Below are positions 24,541 to 33,263 of a stretch of 64,000 bases of DNA, one piece after another. The position numbers were made by a program, and so were the translations under genes. Origin of the DNA: an uncultured Clostridia bacterium (lineage in GTDB: Bacteria > Bacillota > Clostridia > UBA1381); NCBI GenBank assembly GCA_910579415.1, contig CAJTUY010000001.1, forward strand, positions 20,221 through 84,220, given 5' to 3'. Positions within the stretch are counted from its first letter, which is position 1; each line of letters begins with the position of its first letter. The notes under the pieces are model-generated. The model did not search any database and was not told where the DNA came from. It saw only the letters and a program-made list of their open reading frames with translations.

Positions 24541-27036
24541 ATGTGCTTGAAAATGCGTAAAAGAGCGGTATTATGCGCCATTTTATCGGCGATACTGCTT
24601 ACTTCGGGTACACACAGGATAAATATACCGGTACTTGCGTCCTCTCCGATTTCCGAAGCAGAGGCACTTGCGGGTGCGGCGGAGCTGTATGAAAGTCTTA
24701 CGGGAACAGAGGTTTATGTCCCTGACGGACTGGAAGAAATGCAGCTTGACCATGAGATACTGAAATCAATTGTACTCGGTTATATAAATCTTGAGGATAC
24801 AGAGGAGGCATTGCAGGATAAATCTATAAGGAAGCAGGATTTTATATCAATCCTGTATAAAACGATTATAAGCTATAATGACAGCTATACAATATATGAA
24901 GACGAAGCTAACGCAATACTTAACAAATGCTATGACAATGCATACATAGATGAGAAGAACAGGATTTCCTATGCGTTTATGATGAAGCAAGGAATAATTA
25001 CGGCAAAATTCGGCAGTGAGCCTAATAAGGAGCTTACTCGGGAGGAATGTGAAACTCTTATAGAAACCGTTTATGATATGTTTGCGCAGAATGTCACAAT
25101 GACGATAAACGACGGCGCTGTAACTGTCGGGGCGAATATTGATACTGTGCTTGACGTATTCGGCGTTCCTAACAGGATAGACGCAACGGAATATGGTTTT
25201 GACTGGTATGTCTATAATTCTGAGTATTCCTCGTATTTTATGGTAGGTGTAGAAGCCGACAGGGTGTGCGCATTCTATTCAAACAGCGCGGCATTTGACG
25301 TTAACGGGATAAATTCGGGAGATGACTTCGCGCTTACAGCCGACTATACGGATAATCGCTGTTTCAGGTTCTATCATACTTCCGGCGGTAAGGTGGACTC
25401 GGTTCTTTACAATCCGCGCTATCGCGATGGCGCTGACACAGCGTCAATTAAGCGTTCAAAATCAAAGATACTGCTTGATATGATAAATGCAAACCGTGCA
25501 AAAAACATGCTGCCGATATATGTTGAGGACTCAGGTATGAGTTCACAGGCATGGTTCAGTACGCTTGACGTAGCGTCTGAACGCGGCTACGGCGGCGATG
25601 CAATTACACAATCAGGTTTTGATGTATTTTCAGTGTACCGTCAGCTTGTTGAGGATGAAAACGACATACTTACGCAGGATGCGCTGTACGCGACGGCAGT
25701 AGGTATAAGCACTTCAACTGATATGTCGGGCGGCATACATACAAGTATCATTTCCGATACGGACCGGGCAGCCGCAATAAATGAAGTTGAAACGGCAGAT
25801 TTGCCCGACGAGGACTATACAATTGCTCCGGTAGAAGAGATAACGGTTCCGGTACTGATACTTCCGTCAACGGAAATGCAGTATATTGCCGGAGATGACA
25901 TTGTAATTCAGCTTGAAGAGCGCGCCGCGACCGAGTATCATATAGAAATGTTTGACGTTGAAAATGATGAATATGCTGTTAATGAGTACATAATTACAGA
26001 CGAAACGGAATTTACGCTCCCTTCTGAGCTTTTTAAGGAAGGACGCGATTACCGCCTTGTTGTAAGCTCGGTAACGGAAACGGGCGAGAGTCTTGGCGCG
26101 GACGAAGTGCTTATAAGCTACGGAAGCGCGTATGACAGCGGTATTGAAATCATAACGCCGTACGCAAACGGAATACTTGACGGCGATACGCTTGAAATAT
26201 CATGGGAATCTGACCGCTACCATGACTTTTATGTTGACCTTTACTGCGATAACCGTCTTGTTGCCTCAAAGGTGGTTGAGGATGAATATGAAGCGGTGAT
26301 ACAAGGCGTGGGTACGGGTAAATGCTTCCTGTACGTAACTGCTTTAAGACGCGGTACACGCGTTGAAAAAGCGCAGGATTGTGTCGCGTTTGAGGTGCAG
26401 CAGCCTGCTCCTGTGATAAATGAAACCATACTTGACAGAGATGATAAGTATTACTTTGTATATGAAGACGAGGAACTTGGATTATTGTACTTCTATGATG
26501 AAGAATTGGTGGATGTTGAGGAAAACGGAGAAACTGTCACAAAGAAAAAAATTATACAGAAACAGGTAAAAGCGACGGCAGGCTATAAGAAGCTTGCGCG
26601 CTACCGCACAAAACCGGAATATACAACGGGCGACCCGACTGTTACAGCGCATAATCTTTATTATGACGGAACAAAGGGCGGCGCGATTGTATCGGAGGCG
26701 GAGAAATATCTTGGAGTACCGTACGTATGGGGCGGAACAACGCCTTCGGGATTTGATTGTTCGGGACTTGTGCAGTATGTAATGAATACGCTTGGTGTAA
26801 ATGTAAGCCGAGTTGCGGAGGACCAGTTCAGAAACGGAACGCCTGTAAACCGCGATGAGCTTCAGCCCGGAGATTTGGTATTCTTTGAGCAGGGCGGATA
26901 TATACACCATGTGGGAATATATGCAGGGGATAATATGATGATACATGCGCCGCGTACGGGTGATGTTGTGAAATATCAGTCGATTGATACTGATTATTAC
27001 CGCAGTGAATATGCGGGCGCAAGACGTGTTTATTAA
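24541..27036 (+). CDS. large secreted multi-domain protein with CAP-associated, CAP-like and NlpC/P60 domains
   Basis: About 831 residues from ATG 24541 (AAGGA five bases upstream; GTG 24538 is equally open). After a signal peptide, residues 35-180 resemble degenerate SLH repeats (LTREECETLIETVYDMF). Residues 190-270 match a CAP-associated N-domain (VLDVFGVPNRIDATEYGFDW). A CAP-like domain follows at 300-390 (LLDMINANRAKNMLPIYVED) but lacks the usual His/Glu pattern and looks inactive. Two beta domains, about 420-620, precede the C-terminal NlpC/P60 domain with Cys740 in FDCSGL and the two His in HHVGIY and IHAPR. It probably cleaves peptidoglycan stem peptides at the surface. It shares its catalytic end and promoter context with the gene at 5743 and is followed 17 bases later by a membrane protein. 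Confidence 0.85.
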   Translation: MCLKMRKRAVLCAILSAILLTSGTHRINIPVLASSPISEAEALAGAAELYESLTGTEVYVPDGLEEMQLDHEILKSIVLGYINLEDTEEALQDKSIRKQDFISILYKTIISYNDSYTIYEDEANAILNKCYDNAYIDEKNRISYAFMMKQGIITAKFGSEPNKELTREECETLIETVYDMFAQNVTMTINDGAVTVGANIDTVLDVFGVPNRIDATEYGFDWYVYNSEYSSYFMVGVEADRVCAFYSNSAAFDVNGINSGDDFALTADYTDNRCFRFYHTSGGKVDSVLYNPRYRDGADTASIKRSKSKILLDMINANRAKNMLPIYVEDSGMSSQAWFSTLDVASERGYGGDAITQSGFDVFSVYRQLVEDENDILTQDALYATAVGISTSTDMSGGIHTSIISDTDRAAAINEVETADLPDEDYTIAPVEEITVPVLILPSTEMQYIAGDDIVIQLEERAATEYHIEMFDVENDEYAVNEYIITDETEFTLPSELFKEGRDYRLVVSSVTETGESLGADEVLISYGSAYDSGIEIITPYANGILDGDTLEISWESDRYHDFYVDLYCDNRLVASKVVEDEYEAVIQGVGTGKCFLYVTALRRGTRVEKAQDCVAFEVQQPAPVINETILDRDDKYYFVYEDEELGLLYFYDEELVDVEENGETVTKKKIIQKQVKATAGYKKLARYRTKPEYTTGDPTVTAHNLYYDGTKGGAIVSEAEKYLGVPYVWGGTTPSGFDCSGLVQYVMNTLGVNVSRVAEDQFRNGTPVNRDELQPGDLVFFEQGGYIHHVGIYAGDNMMIHAPRTGDVVKYQSIDTDYYRSEYAGARRVY

Positions 27037-27053
27037 GAAAGGACGGGGATAAA

Positions 27054-27704
27054 ATGGCAGCAGAGATACGCGCGCGTACACGCGCATCGGTAAGACGTAA
27101 AAATACGGTTATATTGTCAGCGATAACGCTTTTGTCGGTGTTTGCGCTGGTAATGACAGTGTACAATGTGGTAAAGGGAAACTGGCTTTTCTGTGTTGCG
27201 TGGTTTATAGCGTTAATTCTTGCCGCAACCTATGTCTTTATAAGAATGAATACGGTTTTTCCTACATATATTGCGGCAGACCGTGAGAATTTGTATATGA
27301 AAAACTGGTCTAATGACTTTCTGCCGTATGACTGCAATAATAAGATAAAAATTCTCAGTGAGTTTATACCTGCCAAAACCAAGCTTGTGGAAATTCCGCT
27401 TGATGAAATTCATGTTATTTTAATAGGTACAAAAAATTTTATCAAGCGAAATACGGATGAATCCTCATCATTTCATAAGGCGGTTAAAAAGCTTGAAAAG
27501 ACTAAGGATTTTTATAAGAAAAAGACTTTGTCGAGTATGGATATAATCTATGTTGAAACGTATGCTAATGAGTGTTATTATATGCCTGTTGTGGATTTTG
27601 AAACAAAGGATGTAATGAAAATAGTGCAGACTATGCAGAGAAGAAATGCTGATTTGGAGCTGAAAAGTTCAAGCCGTGATTATCGCAGGCTTTTGGCAAA
27701 GTAA
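27054..27704 (+). CDS. two-helix membrane protein of unknown function
   Basis: 216 residues, ribosome site AAAGGACGGGG. A basic N-terminus (EIRARTRASVRRK) precedes two adjacent transmembrane segments at about 20-42 and 46-66. A cytoplasmic domain of about 145 residues follows, with a mixed alpha/beta pattern that resembles PH-like membrane proteins (FPTYIAADRENLYMKNW). I do not recognise a named family. It begins 17 bases after the large NlpC/P60 gene, so a role with that exported enzyme is possible. Confidence 0.65.
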   Translation: MAAEIRARTRASVRRKNTVILSAITLLSVFALVMTVYNVVKGNWLFCVAWFIALILAATYVFIRMNTVFPTYIAADRENLYMKNWSNDFLPYDCNNKIKILSEFIPAKTKLVEIPLDEIHVILIGTKNFIKRNTDESSSFHKAVKKLEKTKDFYKKKTLSSMDIIYVETYANECYYMPVVDFETKDVMKIVQTMQRRNADLELKSSSRDYRRLLAK

Positions 27705-27843
27705 AAGGGAAATATATCCGGTTGAAATAAAAGGCAATGTTTTTAGAAAATGGCATAAAGGCTGTCATATTGTACAAATTCTACAAAAAACAAAGGCTAA
27801 ATTATAACACATTCACAAAAAACAATATAAAAATAAAAAAGAA

Positions 27844-27872
27844 TTGAAATTTAACGATATTTAGTTTATAAT
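27844..27872 (+). promoter_or_regulatory. sigma-A promoter of the dockerin-like/SLH gene pair
   Basis: TTGAAA (27844-27849), 17 bases, consensus TATAAT (27867-27872). The leader of about 85 bases ends with the ribosome site AAAAGGGG. Confidence 0.82.
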
Positions 27873-27964
27873 GTAGGTATATGAATGTAACTTGTATGTG
27901 TGTTGGGCGGAAGCAGGCACTCAAACAAAGCAAAAAAATCTATTTAGAAAAGGGGTAAACAAAA

Positions 27965-28633
27965 ATGAAGAAATTTACAAAATTATTTCTATCATGCGCG
28001 GCAGCAGCGGCATTGACGGCTGCAGTTGCAACATCAGCTATGGCTGCTGACTCAATGAGAGGTCAGATTACTGGTACATATGAAGCCGGAACTCTTACAT
28101 TAACAGCACCTAATGCGGCAGATGAAATCAAGACAGTTGTTGTTTTGGACGCGGCAGATGTTGCTGCAGACCCGAACACTGTTCAGATTAAGAGCAAGAA
28201 TGTTATCGGTATTGACCAGGTTACTGAAAATACTATTGTTGTTAAGCTTGATACAACTAAGGTTGACACAGCTGCAAAAGAGTATACTGTTCTTATCGGC
28301 GGTTCAGCAGGTCAGATTTACGAAGGAACATTCGGTAAGGTTTCAGGTGTTACCTTTAAGATTGGTGACGTTAACGTAAATGGTGAAATAGACCTTAATG
28401 ACGGTACATTCCTGCTAAGATACATAGCTAACCCTAATATGGGTAGAACAGGTAAGGCTGGAACAACAACAACTGCAACAGTTGATGGTACTGCTGTTAC
28501 AATCGGTGACGTTAACGTAAACGGTGAAATAGACCTTAATGACGGTACATTCCTGCTAAGATACATAGCTAATCCTAATATGGGTAGAACAGGTAAGGCC
28601 GGAACAGAGGTTACAGGCGCTATTAACGAGTAA
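27965..28633 (+). CDS. small secreted protein with a duplicated dockerin-like F-hand module
   Basis: 222 residues. Signal peptide 1-27 (ends ATSAMAA). Residues 28-131 form a beta-rich domain that I do not recognise. Residues 134-167 and 181-214 are almost identical copies of a 34-residue unit. Each has the calcium loop DVNVNGEIDLND, with ligands at positions 1, 3, 5, 7, 9 and 12, followed by the helix GTFLLRYIA. This is the F-hand design of type I dockerins, which consist of two such units, though the 47-residue period is longer than usual. No catalytic domain is present. Dockerins bind cohesins, so the protein may be displayed by a partner such as the SLH protein encoded next. Confidence 0.75.
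   Translation: MKKFTKLFLSCAAAAALTAAVATSAMAADSMRGQITGTYEAGTLTLTAPNAADEIKTVVVLDAADVAADPNTVQIKSKNVIGIDQVTENTIVVKLDTTKVDTAAKEYTVLIGGSAGQIYEGTFGKVSGVTFKIGDVNVNGEIDLNDGTFLLRYIANPNMGRTGKAGTTTTATVDGTAVTIGDVNVNGEIDLNDGTFLLRYIANPNMGRTGKAGTEVTGAINE
28364..28606 (+). repeat. tandem 102-bp near-identical DNA repeat encoding the F-hand units
   Basis: 28364-28465 and 28505-28606 differ at only a few bases, all at synonymous third positions, and lie 141 bases apart. The identity at silent sites points to recent duplication or ongoing gene conversion. Confidence 0.9.
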
Positions 28634-28670
28634 TTCTCGGTATAGTTTCTATTAAATAATGTAAGTGAAG

Positions 28671-28691
28671 CGGTCATGCTTTGCATGACCG
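28671..28691 (+). promoter_or_regulatory. intercistronic hairpin between the dockerin-like and SLH genes
   Basis: CGGTCATGC (28671-28679), loop TTT, GCATGACCG (28683-28691), a perfect 9-bp stem without a U-run. It may protect the upstream message or set the ratio of the two products rather than stop transcription. Confidence 0.65.
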
Positions 28692-28742
28692 ATTCGCTTG
28701 ATTATTATAATTATAGGATATTCTGAAAGGGGAAAAAACAAA

Positions 28743-30587
28743 ATGAAAAACAAAAAAATTATTGCGCTTGTTTGTGCAATTTCAATGATTTTCTCAATGT
28801 TTGCAAGCTTTACTGTTGTAAGCGCGGCAGAGCAGGGAATCGCTCTTGAAATTGAACAGACAACAGCTACAAAGGCTGTAATTACAGCAAAGGCAGTTGG
28901 TTATCCGACTGGTATATCATCTTCAAAGATTGCTATAAGTGTACCGGAAGGTGCAACTACTGCGATAGCGTGTCCAATGAAATCTGACGCTATAATGGAT
29001 ACAAGCATTCCAGGCGTAGCAAGCTGTACAATTGGTTTGATGGAAAATACAGCTGTACCTAATGATGTACTTGCTATTTTTACTGTTACAATGACAGAGG
29101 CTTTACCAAAGAACTTTAAGTCAGAATTGGTTTCTGGTTCACAGATTGCAGCATTTGCAAACGATACAGATGAAGAGCCTACATTGATTTCAGTTGATAA
29201 GGGAACTCTTAACGCAACATCAAAATGGATAGAGGCTTCAAAATTTGAAGGCACAACAGTTGCTTTGAATGAGAAGTTAAGCAAGGATACTGCTGCTAGT
29301 TTGGAAGCTGATAATGAGAATGTTAAAGATGTATATGTAGCATATGAAGCTAAGAAGGGTAATGCGGCGGCTGATTATGGTACAGATTATGTAGCATATT
29401 ATAACGGAACACAGTTGACAAAAGACCAGTTAAATGCTTATTTAACAGGTAAGTTCGGTTCAATTGCAGATGCAATTGAAAAGGTTACATTCACATATAA
29501 ATCAGGAGTTGCGTTTAATGTTCAGCTTGTATCAGTTAATTCAGATGATGAAGCTGAAGTTGCAGAAAGCGGTACAATAGGCGGCGGTTCTACTAAGCCA
29601 ACACCGAAGCCGACACCGACACCGACAGCAGGTGTTAAGGTAACAGCTGATAAGACTGAAATCTCATCAGACGGTTCAACAAGAGTTAATGCAACAGTTA
29701 CAGATGCTGAGGGTGCTACACCTGGTACAGAAGTTAAGTTTACAGTATCAAGCGGTGCTGACGTACTTGACTTTGACGGCGCTACCGAAGCAACAGTTGC
29801 TCTTGCTGATGGTAAGGCTTCTGTAAGAGTATATGCTAAGAAGGTTGGTACAGCTACTGTTAAGGCTGCTTACACATACACAGACAAAGACGGTGCAGAG
29901 CAGACTAAGGAAGGTACTGTTACAATCAGAGTAAAGAATACCACAGTTGGCGGCGGTTCAGGCAGTGATGATAAGAAGCCGAGCGGCGGCGGTTCAATCG
30001 CAGGTCCGTCAGACTCAATGAATCCGGGCGGCAATTGGTTAGGTGCTTTCACAGACCTTGATTCAGTTGAATGGGCTAAGCCTTCAATCCTTGCTCTTTC
30101 ATTAAAGGGTATTGTATCAGGTCGCGGTGACGGTACATTCGCTCCGAACGATAATATCACAAGAGCTGAATACTGCCAGATTCTAATCGGTGCAATTGAA
30201 AAGAGCGCTGAATATGCTGATTCAGAATTTGCTGATGTTCCTTCAGATGCTTGGTTCTATCATGCAGTTTCTGTTGCAAGCAAGTATGGTATCGTGTCAG
30301 GTTACGGTGACGGTAACTTCGGTCCGTATGACCTAATCACAAGACAGGATATGGCTCTTATGACATATAAGGCTGCACAGGTAATGAATAAAGACCTTTC
30401 AGCTGTAAGAACAATGTCATTTGCTGACGCAGGCGCAATTTCAGCTTACGCAGCAGAAGCAGTTCAGACACTTGCAGATGCAAACATCATCAATGGTGTA
30501 TCTGATACAGAATTCGCTCCTAAGGCTAATGCTACAAGAGCGCAGGCTGCTAAGATTCTTTACGATACATTTGTAAAGATTAACTAA
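28743..30587 (+). CDS. S-layer protein with possible cohesin-like domain, Ig-like domain and three SLH repeats
   Basis: 614 residues from ATG 28743, with AAAGGGG upstream. Signal peptide 1-29. Residues 30-155 form a beta-sandwich resembling a cohesin or similar module (KIAISVPEG, VLAIFTVTMTEALP, TLISVDKGTLN). Residues 160-275 are an unrecognised domain. A Pro/Thr linker (TKPTPKPTPTPT) is at about 283-295. An invasin-like Ig domain (VTADKTEISSDGSTRVNATV) spans 297-400 and a Gly-rich linker follows. Three SLH repeats fill about 432-614, marked by ITRAEY, ITRQDM and ATRAQA. The product should sit on the wall through SLH binding. Codon use appears strongly biased, as in abundant S-layer proteins. 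Confidence 0.83.
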   Translation: MKNKKIIALVCAISMIFSMFASFTVVSAAEQGIALEIEQTTATKAVITAKAVGYPTGISSSKIAISVPEGATTAIACPMKSDAIMDTSIPGVASCTIGLMENTAVPNDVLAIFTVTMTEALPKNFKSELVSGSQIAAFANDTDEEPTLISVDKGTLNATSKWIEASKFEGTTVALNEKLSKDTAASLEADNENVKDVYVAYEAKKGNAAADYGTDYVAYYNGTQLTKDQLNAYLTGKFGSIADAIEKVTFTYKSGVAFNVQLVSVNSDDEAEVAESGTIGGGSTKPTPKPTPTPTAGVKVTADKTEISSDGSTRVNATVTDAEGATPGTEVKFTVSSGADVLDFDGATEATVALADGKASVRVYAKKVGTATVKAAYTYTDKDGAEQTKEGTVTIRVKNTTVGGGSGSDDKKPSGGGSIAGPSDSMNPGGNWLGAFTDLDSVEWAKPSILALSLKGIVSGRGDGTFAPNDNITRAEYCQILIGAIEKSAEYADSEFADVPSDAWFYHAVSVASKYGIVSGYGDGNFGPYDLITRQDMALMTYKAAQVMNKDLSAVRTMSFADAGAISAYAAEAVQTLADANIINGVSDTEFAPKANATRAQAAKILYDTFVKIN

Positions 30588-30599
30588 TCATAGCAATAC

Positions 30600-30629
30600 A
30601 GAACAGTCCGAAAGGACTGTTCTTTTTTT
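30600..30629 (+). terminator. strong terminator after the SLH gene
   Basis: AGAACAGTCC (30600-30609), GAAA tetraloop, GGACTGTTCT (30614-30623), then a T-run to 30629. Confidence 0.95.
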
Positions 30630-30702
30630 GTGAAATTTGTTGTGAAGAAGTGAGATGATAGTATCACACATAACCTTTTGTGGGTGATTTTAATAATATT
30701 TA

Positions 30703-30731
30703 TTGCAATTTGGTGATTTTTTTGTTATAAT
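30703..30731 (+). promoter_or_regulatory. sigma-A promoter of the ung-coaE-uppP run
   Basis: TTGCAA (30703-30708), 17 bases, TATAAT (30726-30731). No obvious promoter appears between the following five genes. Confidence 0.8.
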
Positions 30732-30759
30732 ATACATATATAGCAAAGGGGGCATAAAA

Positions 30760-31434
30760 ATGGTCAGCATAGGTAACGACTGGGACAATATCCTTGACGG
30801 TGAATTTGAAAAAGAATATTATTTAAAACTTCGTGCATTTCTTAAATCGGAATATTCATTACATAATATTCACCCTGATATGTATGACATTTTTAATGCA
30901 CTGAAATGGACATCATATGCAGATACAAAAGTAGTTATATTTGGTCAGGACCCTTACCATGAGGTGGGTCAGGCTCACGGACTGGCATTTTCGGTGCAGA
31001 AAGGTGTAAAAATTCCTCCTTCGCTTCTTAATATGTATAAAGAACTTCAGAATGAGCTTGGTTTATATATACCCAATAACGGTTATTTGGAAAAATGGGC
31101 GCGTCAGGGAGTGTTACTTTTAAATTCCTCTCTTACTGTACGTGACGGAATGGCAAATTCACATAGAAACAGAGGATGGGAAATATTCACTGACCGTATT
31201 GTAGAACTTCTTAATAAACGGGAGGACCCTGTGATTTTTATGCTGTGGGGAAATAACGCGAAGGAGAAAATTAAGGTTATTACATCACCGCATCATAAAA
31301 TTCTTACTGCGGCTCACCCAAGCCCGCTTTCTGCAAGTCGCGGATTTTTCGGCTGCGGTCACTTCAAAACTGCAAATCGTTTACTGGAAGTAATGGGAAA
31401 AAAGCCAATTGACTGGCAAATTGAAAATATTTAA
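30760..31434 (+). CDS. ung: uracil-DNA glycosylase, family 1
   Basis: 224 residues from ATG 30760 (AAAGGGGG eight bases upstream; the longer open frame starts inside the promoter). Motif 1 is [20 protein letters not shown] with the catalytic Asp, and motif 3 is [15 protein letters not shown] with the catalytic His. LLLNSSLTV is the uracil-pocket strand. It removes uracil from DNA after cytosine deamination or misincorporation. Confidence 0.96.
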   Translation: MVSIGNDWDNILDGEFEKEYYLKLRAFLKSEYSLHNIHPDMYDIFNALKWTSYADTKVVIFGQDPYHEVGQAHGLAFSVQKGVKIPPSLLNMYKELQNELGLYIPNNGYLEKWARQGVLLLNSSLTVRDGMANSHRNRGWEIFTDRIVELLNKREDPVIFMLWGNNAKEKIKVITSPHHKILTAAHPSPLSASRGFFGCGHFKTANRLLEVMGKKPIDWQIENI

Positions 31435-31472
31435 AAAATGCTCGTTGAACAGAAAAAACTAATGAGAGAACT

Positions 31473-32066
31473 ATGATTATGACAGTTTTTGGTATTACCG
31501 GCGGAAGCGGAAGCGGAAAGTCTTTGGTTTGCTCTATGCTGGCTTCACTCGGAGTTAAGATTATTGATACAGACGTTATTGCGCGTGAGGTTGTAAAAAA
31601 AGGCTCGGAATGTCTTAATGAGCTTATATCATATTTTGGAAATGATATATTGCTTGCCAATGGAGAACTGAACCGAAGGCAACTTGCATCAATTGCATTT
31701 TCCGATAAGGAAAAAACGGATATGCTTAGCAGAATAACTCATAAATATATTAAAGAGCGTACCTCTGAAATAATTAAGCGCGCTTCTGATAGCTTGATTG
31801 CCATTGATGGCGCAGTTATCATAGGCAGTAATATTGAAAATGAATGTGAGTTCATTGTTTCTGTTATTGCAGACAGAGCTATACGAATAAGACGCATAAA
31901 AGAACGTGATAATCTTACTGACAGTGAGGCAAACCGACGTCTTGACGCTCAGCCGGATGAGCATTTTTACAGGTCGCATTCAAAGTATATTATCAGCAAT
32001 AACGGCTCGGAGCAAGAACTTTTTAAACAGGTAAAGTCTTTTTATAACGAAATAAGAGGGGTATAA
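31473..32066 (+). CDS. coaE: dephospho-CoA kinase
   Basis: 197 residues. The P-loop is FGITGGSGSGKSLVCSML, slightly different from the common GGIGSGKS. DTDVIAREVVKKG near residue 33 and the RLDAQ lid segment near 150 are family features. It makes CoA from dephospho-CoA. Two ATG codons, 31473 and 31479, are close together; either could be used. It is followed at once by the transglycosylase gene. Confidence 0.92.
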   Translation: MIMTVFGITGGSGSGKSLVCSMLASLGVKIIDTDVIAREVVKKGSECLNELISYFGNDILLANGELNRRQLASIAFSDKEKTDMLSRITHKYIKERTSEIIKRASDSLIAIDGAVIIGSNIENECEFIVSVIADRAIRIRRIKERDNLTDSEANRRLDAQPDEHFYRSHSKYIISNNGSEQELFKQVKSFYNEIRGV

Positions 32067-32068
32067 TT

Positions 32069-32614
32069 TTGAGTAAAATTTTTAAAGCTTTTTTGGCACT
32101 GGCAGCGATTGTAATCGCAATTTTAGGTGTCGCAGGCGGCATACAAACAAGCCAGCGGGTTAAATATCCCGTAGCTTATGCCGATTTCATTGTAAAATAT
32201 TCAAACGAAAACGATTTAGACCCGTTTTTGGTTATGGCTGTAATTAAAGCGGAGAGCAATTTTGTTCCTGAGGCTCATTCGGGTATTGCAGGCGGTTTGA
32301 TGCAGTTGACAGAAGAAACTGCCGCATGGAATGCAAACGATATGAAATACAGTGGTGACTATGATTACATGGACCCTGAAACTAATATCAGGTTCGGTTG
32401 TCATTATCTTCGCCATTTAATAGATATTTACGGCAATATTGACACAGTTCTTGCCGCATATAACGGCGGAATGGGAAATGTGGACAGTTGGCTTAAAAAT
32501 CCCGATTACAGTGATGACGGTACATCTCTGAAATATATCCCGTTCCCGGAAACAAGAAATTATGTTATAAGAGTTAACGAGAATTGGGAACATTATAAAA
32601 ATATGGTTGAATAA
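32069..32614 (+). CDS. membrane-bound lytic transglycosylase, SLT (GH23) domain
   Basis: 181 residues beginning at TTG 32069, with AGAGGGG seven bases upstream and two bases after the coaE stop. An N-terminal membrane anchor (FLALAAIVIAILGVAGGI) is followed by an SLT domain: LDPFLVMAVIKAESNFVPEA with the catalytic Glu, SGIAGGLMQLTEETA, and VLAAYNGGMGNVDSWL. It cleaves peptidoglycan glycan strands to 1,6-anhydro ends. It overlaps the open frame of the next gene, so the cluster is tightly packed. Confidence 0.9.
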   Translation: MSKIFKAFLALAAIVIAILGVAGGIQTSQRVKYPVAYADFIVKYSNENDLDPFLVMAVIKAESNFVPEAHSGIAGGLMQLTEETAAWNANDMKYSGDYDYMDPETNIRFGCHYLRHLIDIYGNIDTVLAAYNGGMGNVDSWLKNPDYSDDGTSLKYIPFPETRNYVIRVNENWEHYKNMVE

Positions 32615-32636
32615 ACAGAAAGGTTTGGTGATTTAT

Positions 32637-33260
32637 ATGTCATTAGTTATTACAATAGGAAGGCAGTTCGGAAGCGGCGGACGTGATGTTGGAGAAAAGG
32701 TTGCGGAATATTTCAATATACCGTTTTATGATAAGGAACTTGTTGAAATGGCGGCTCAAAAAAGTAATTTAAGTCAGGAAGCCTTGCGCGAGGTTGATGA
32801 ACATGCAACTAATAGTTTCCTCTATTCACTTGCAAGCGGAAATTATTCAATGCGTGGTATCAATGCCCCGATTTATTATGAAATGCCTATAAATGATAAG
32901 CTGTTTATTGCACAGGCTGAGATAATTAAAGAGGTTGCAAAAAAAGGTTCATGTGTAATTGTCGGCAGATGCGCGGACTATGTTCTTGACGGCGAAGGCA
33001 TTGATTTGATGAATGTATTTATTTACGGCGGAATAGATTACAGAGCAAAGCGCGTTATGTCTGCTCTTGACATTACGCAGTCAAAGGCACGTGATAAGGT
33101 TATTAAAACCGACAAACAGCGCCGTACCTACTATGATTATTATACAAGCAGGGACTGGGGAGTTATGTCTAACTATGACTTGTGTGTAAATGCTGAGAAG
33201 TTTGGTATTGAAGGCGCAGCATCACTTATCATTAACAGCGCTAAATCAAAGCTTAGATAG
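32637..33260 (+). CDS. cytidylate kinase-like family protein
   Basis: 207 residues from ATG 32637, 22 bases after the transglycosylase stop. It begins LVITIGRQFGSGGRDVGEKVA, the P-loop variant of the cytidylate-kinase-like family, and has CVIVGRCADYVL and a basic lid-like YYTSRDWG segment. This family differs from true Cmk, and its substrate is not established to my knowledge; nucleoside monophosphate kinase activity is inferred only from fold. Confidence 0.82.
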   Translation: MSLVITIGRQFGSGGRDVGEKVAEYFNIPFYDKELVEMAAQKSNLSQEALREVDEHATNSFLYSLASGNYSMRGINAPIYYEMPINDKLFIAQAEIIKEVAKKGSCVIVGRCADYVLDGEGIDLMNVFIYGGIDYRAKRVMSALDITQSKARDKVIKTDKQRRTYYDYYTSRDWGVMSNYDLCVNAEKFGIEGAASLIINSAKSKLR

Positions 33261-33263
33261 GGG

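Noticed and set aside
28364..28606. Two identical blocks separated by a unique segment, like a minimal CRISPR
   Set aside because: The blocks are 102 bases, in frame, and encode calcium-binding F-hands in a secreted protein.
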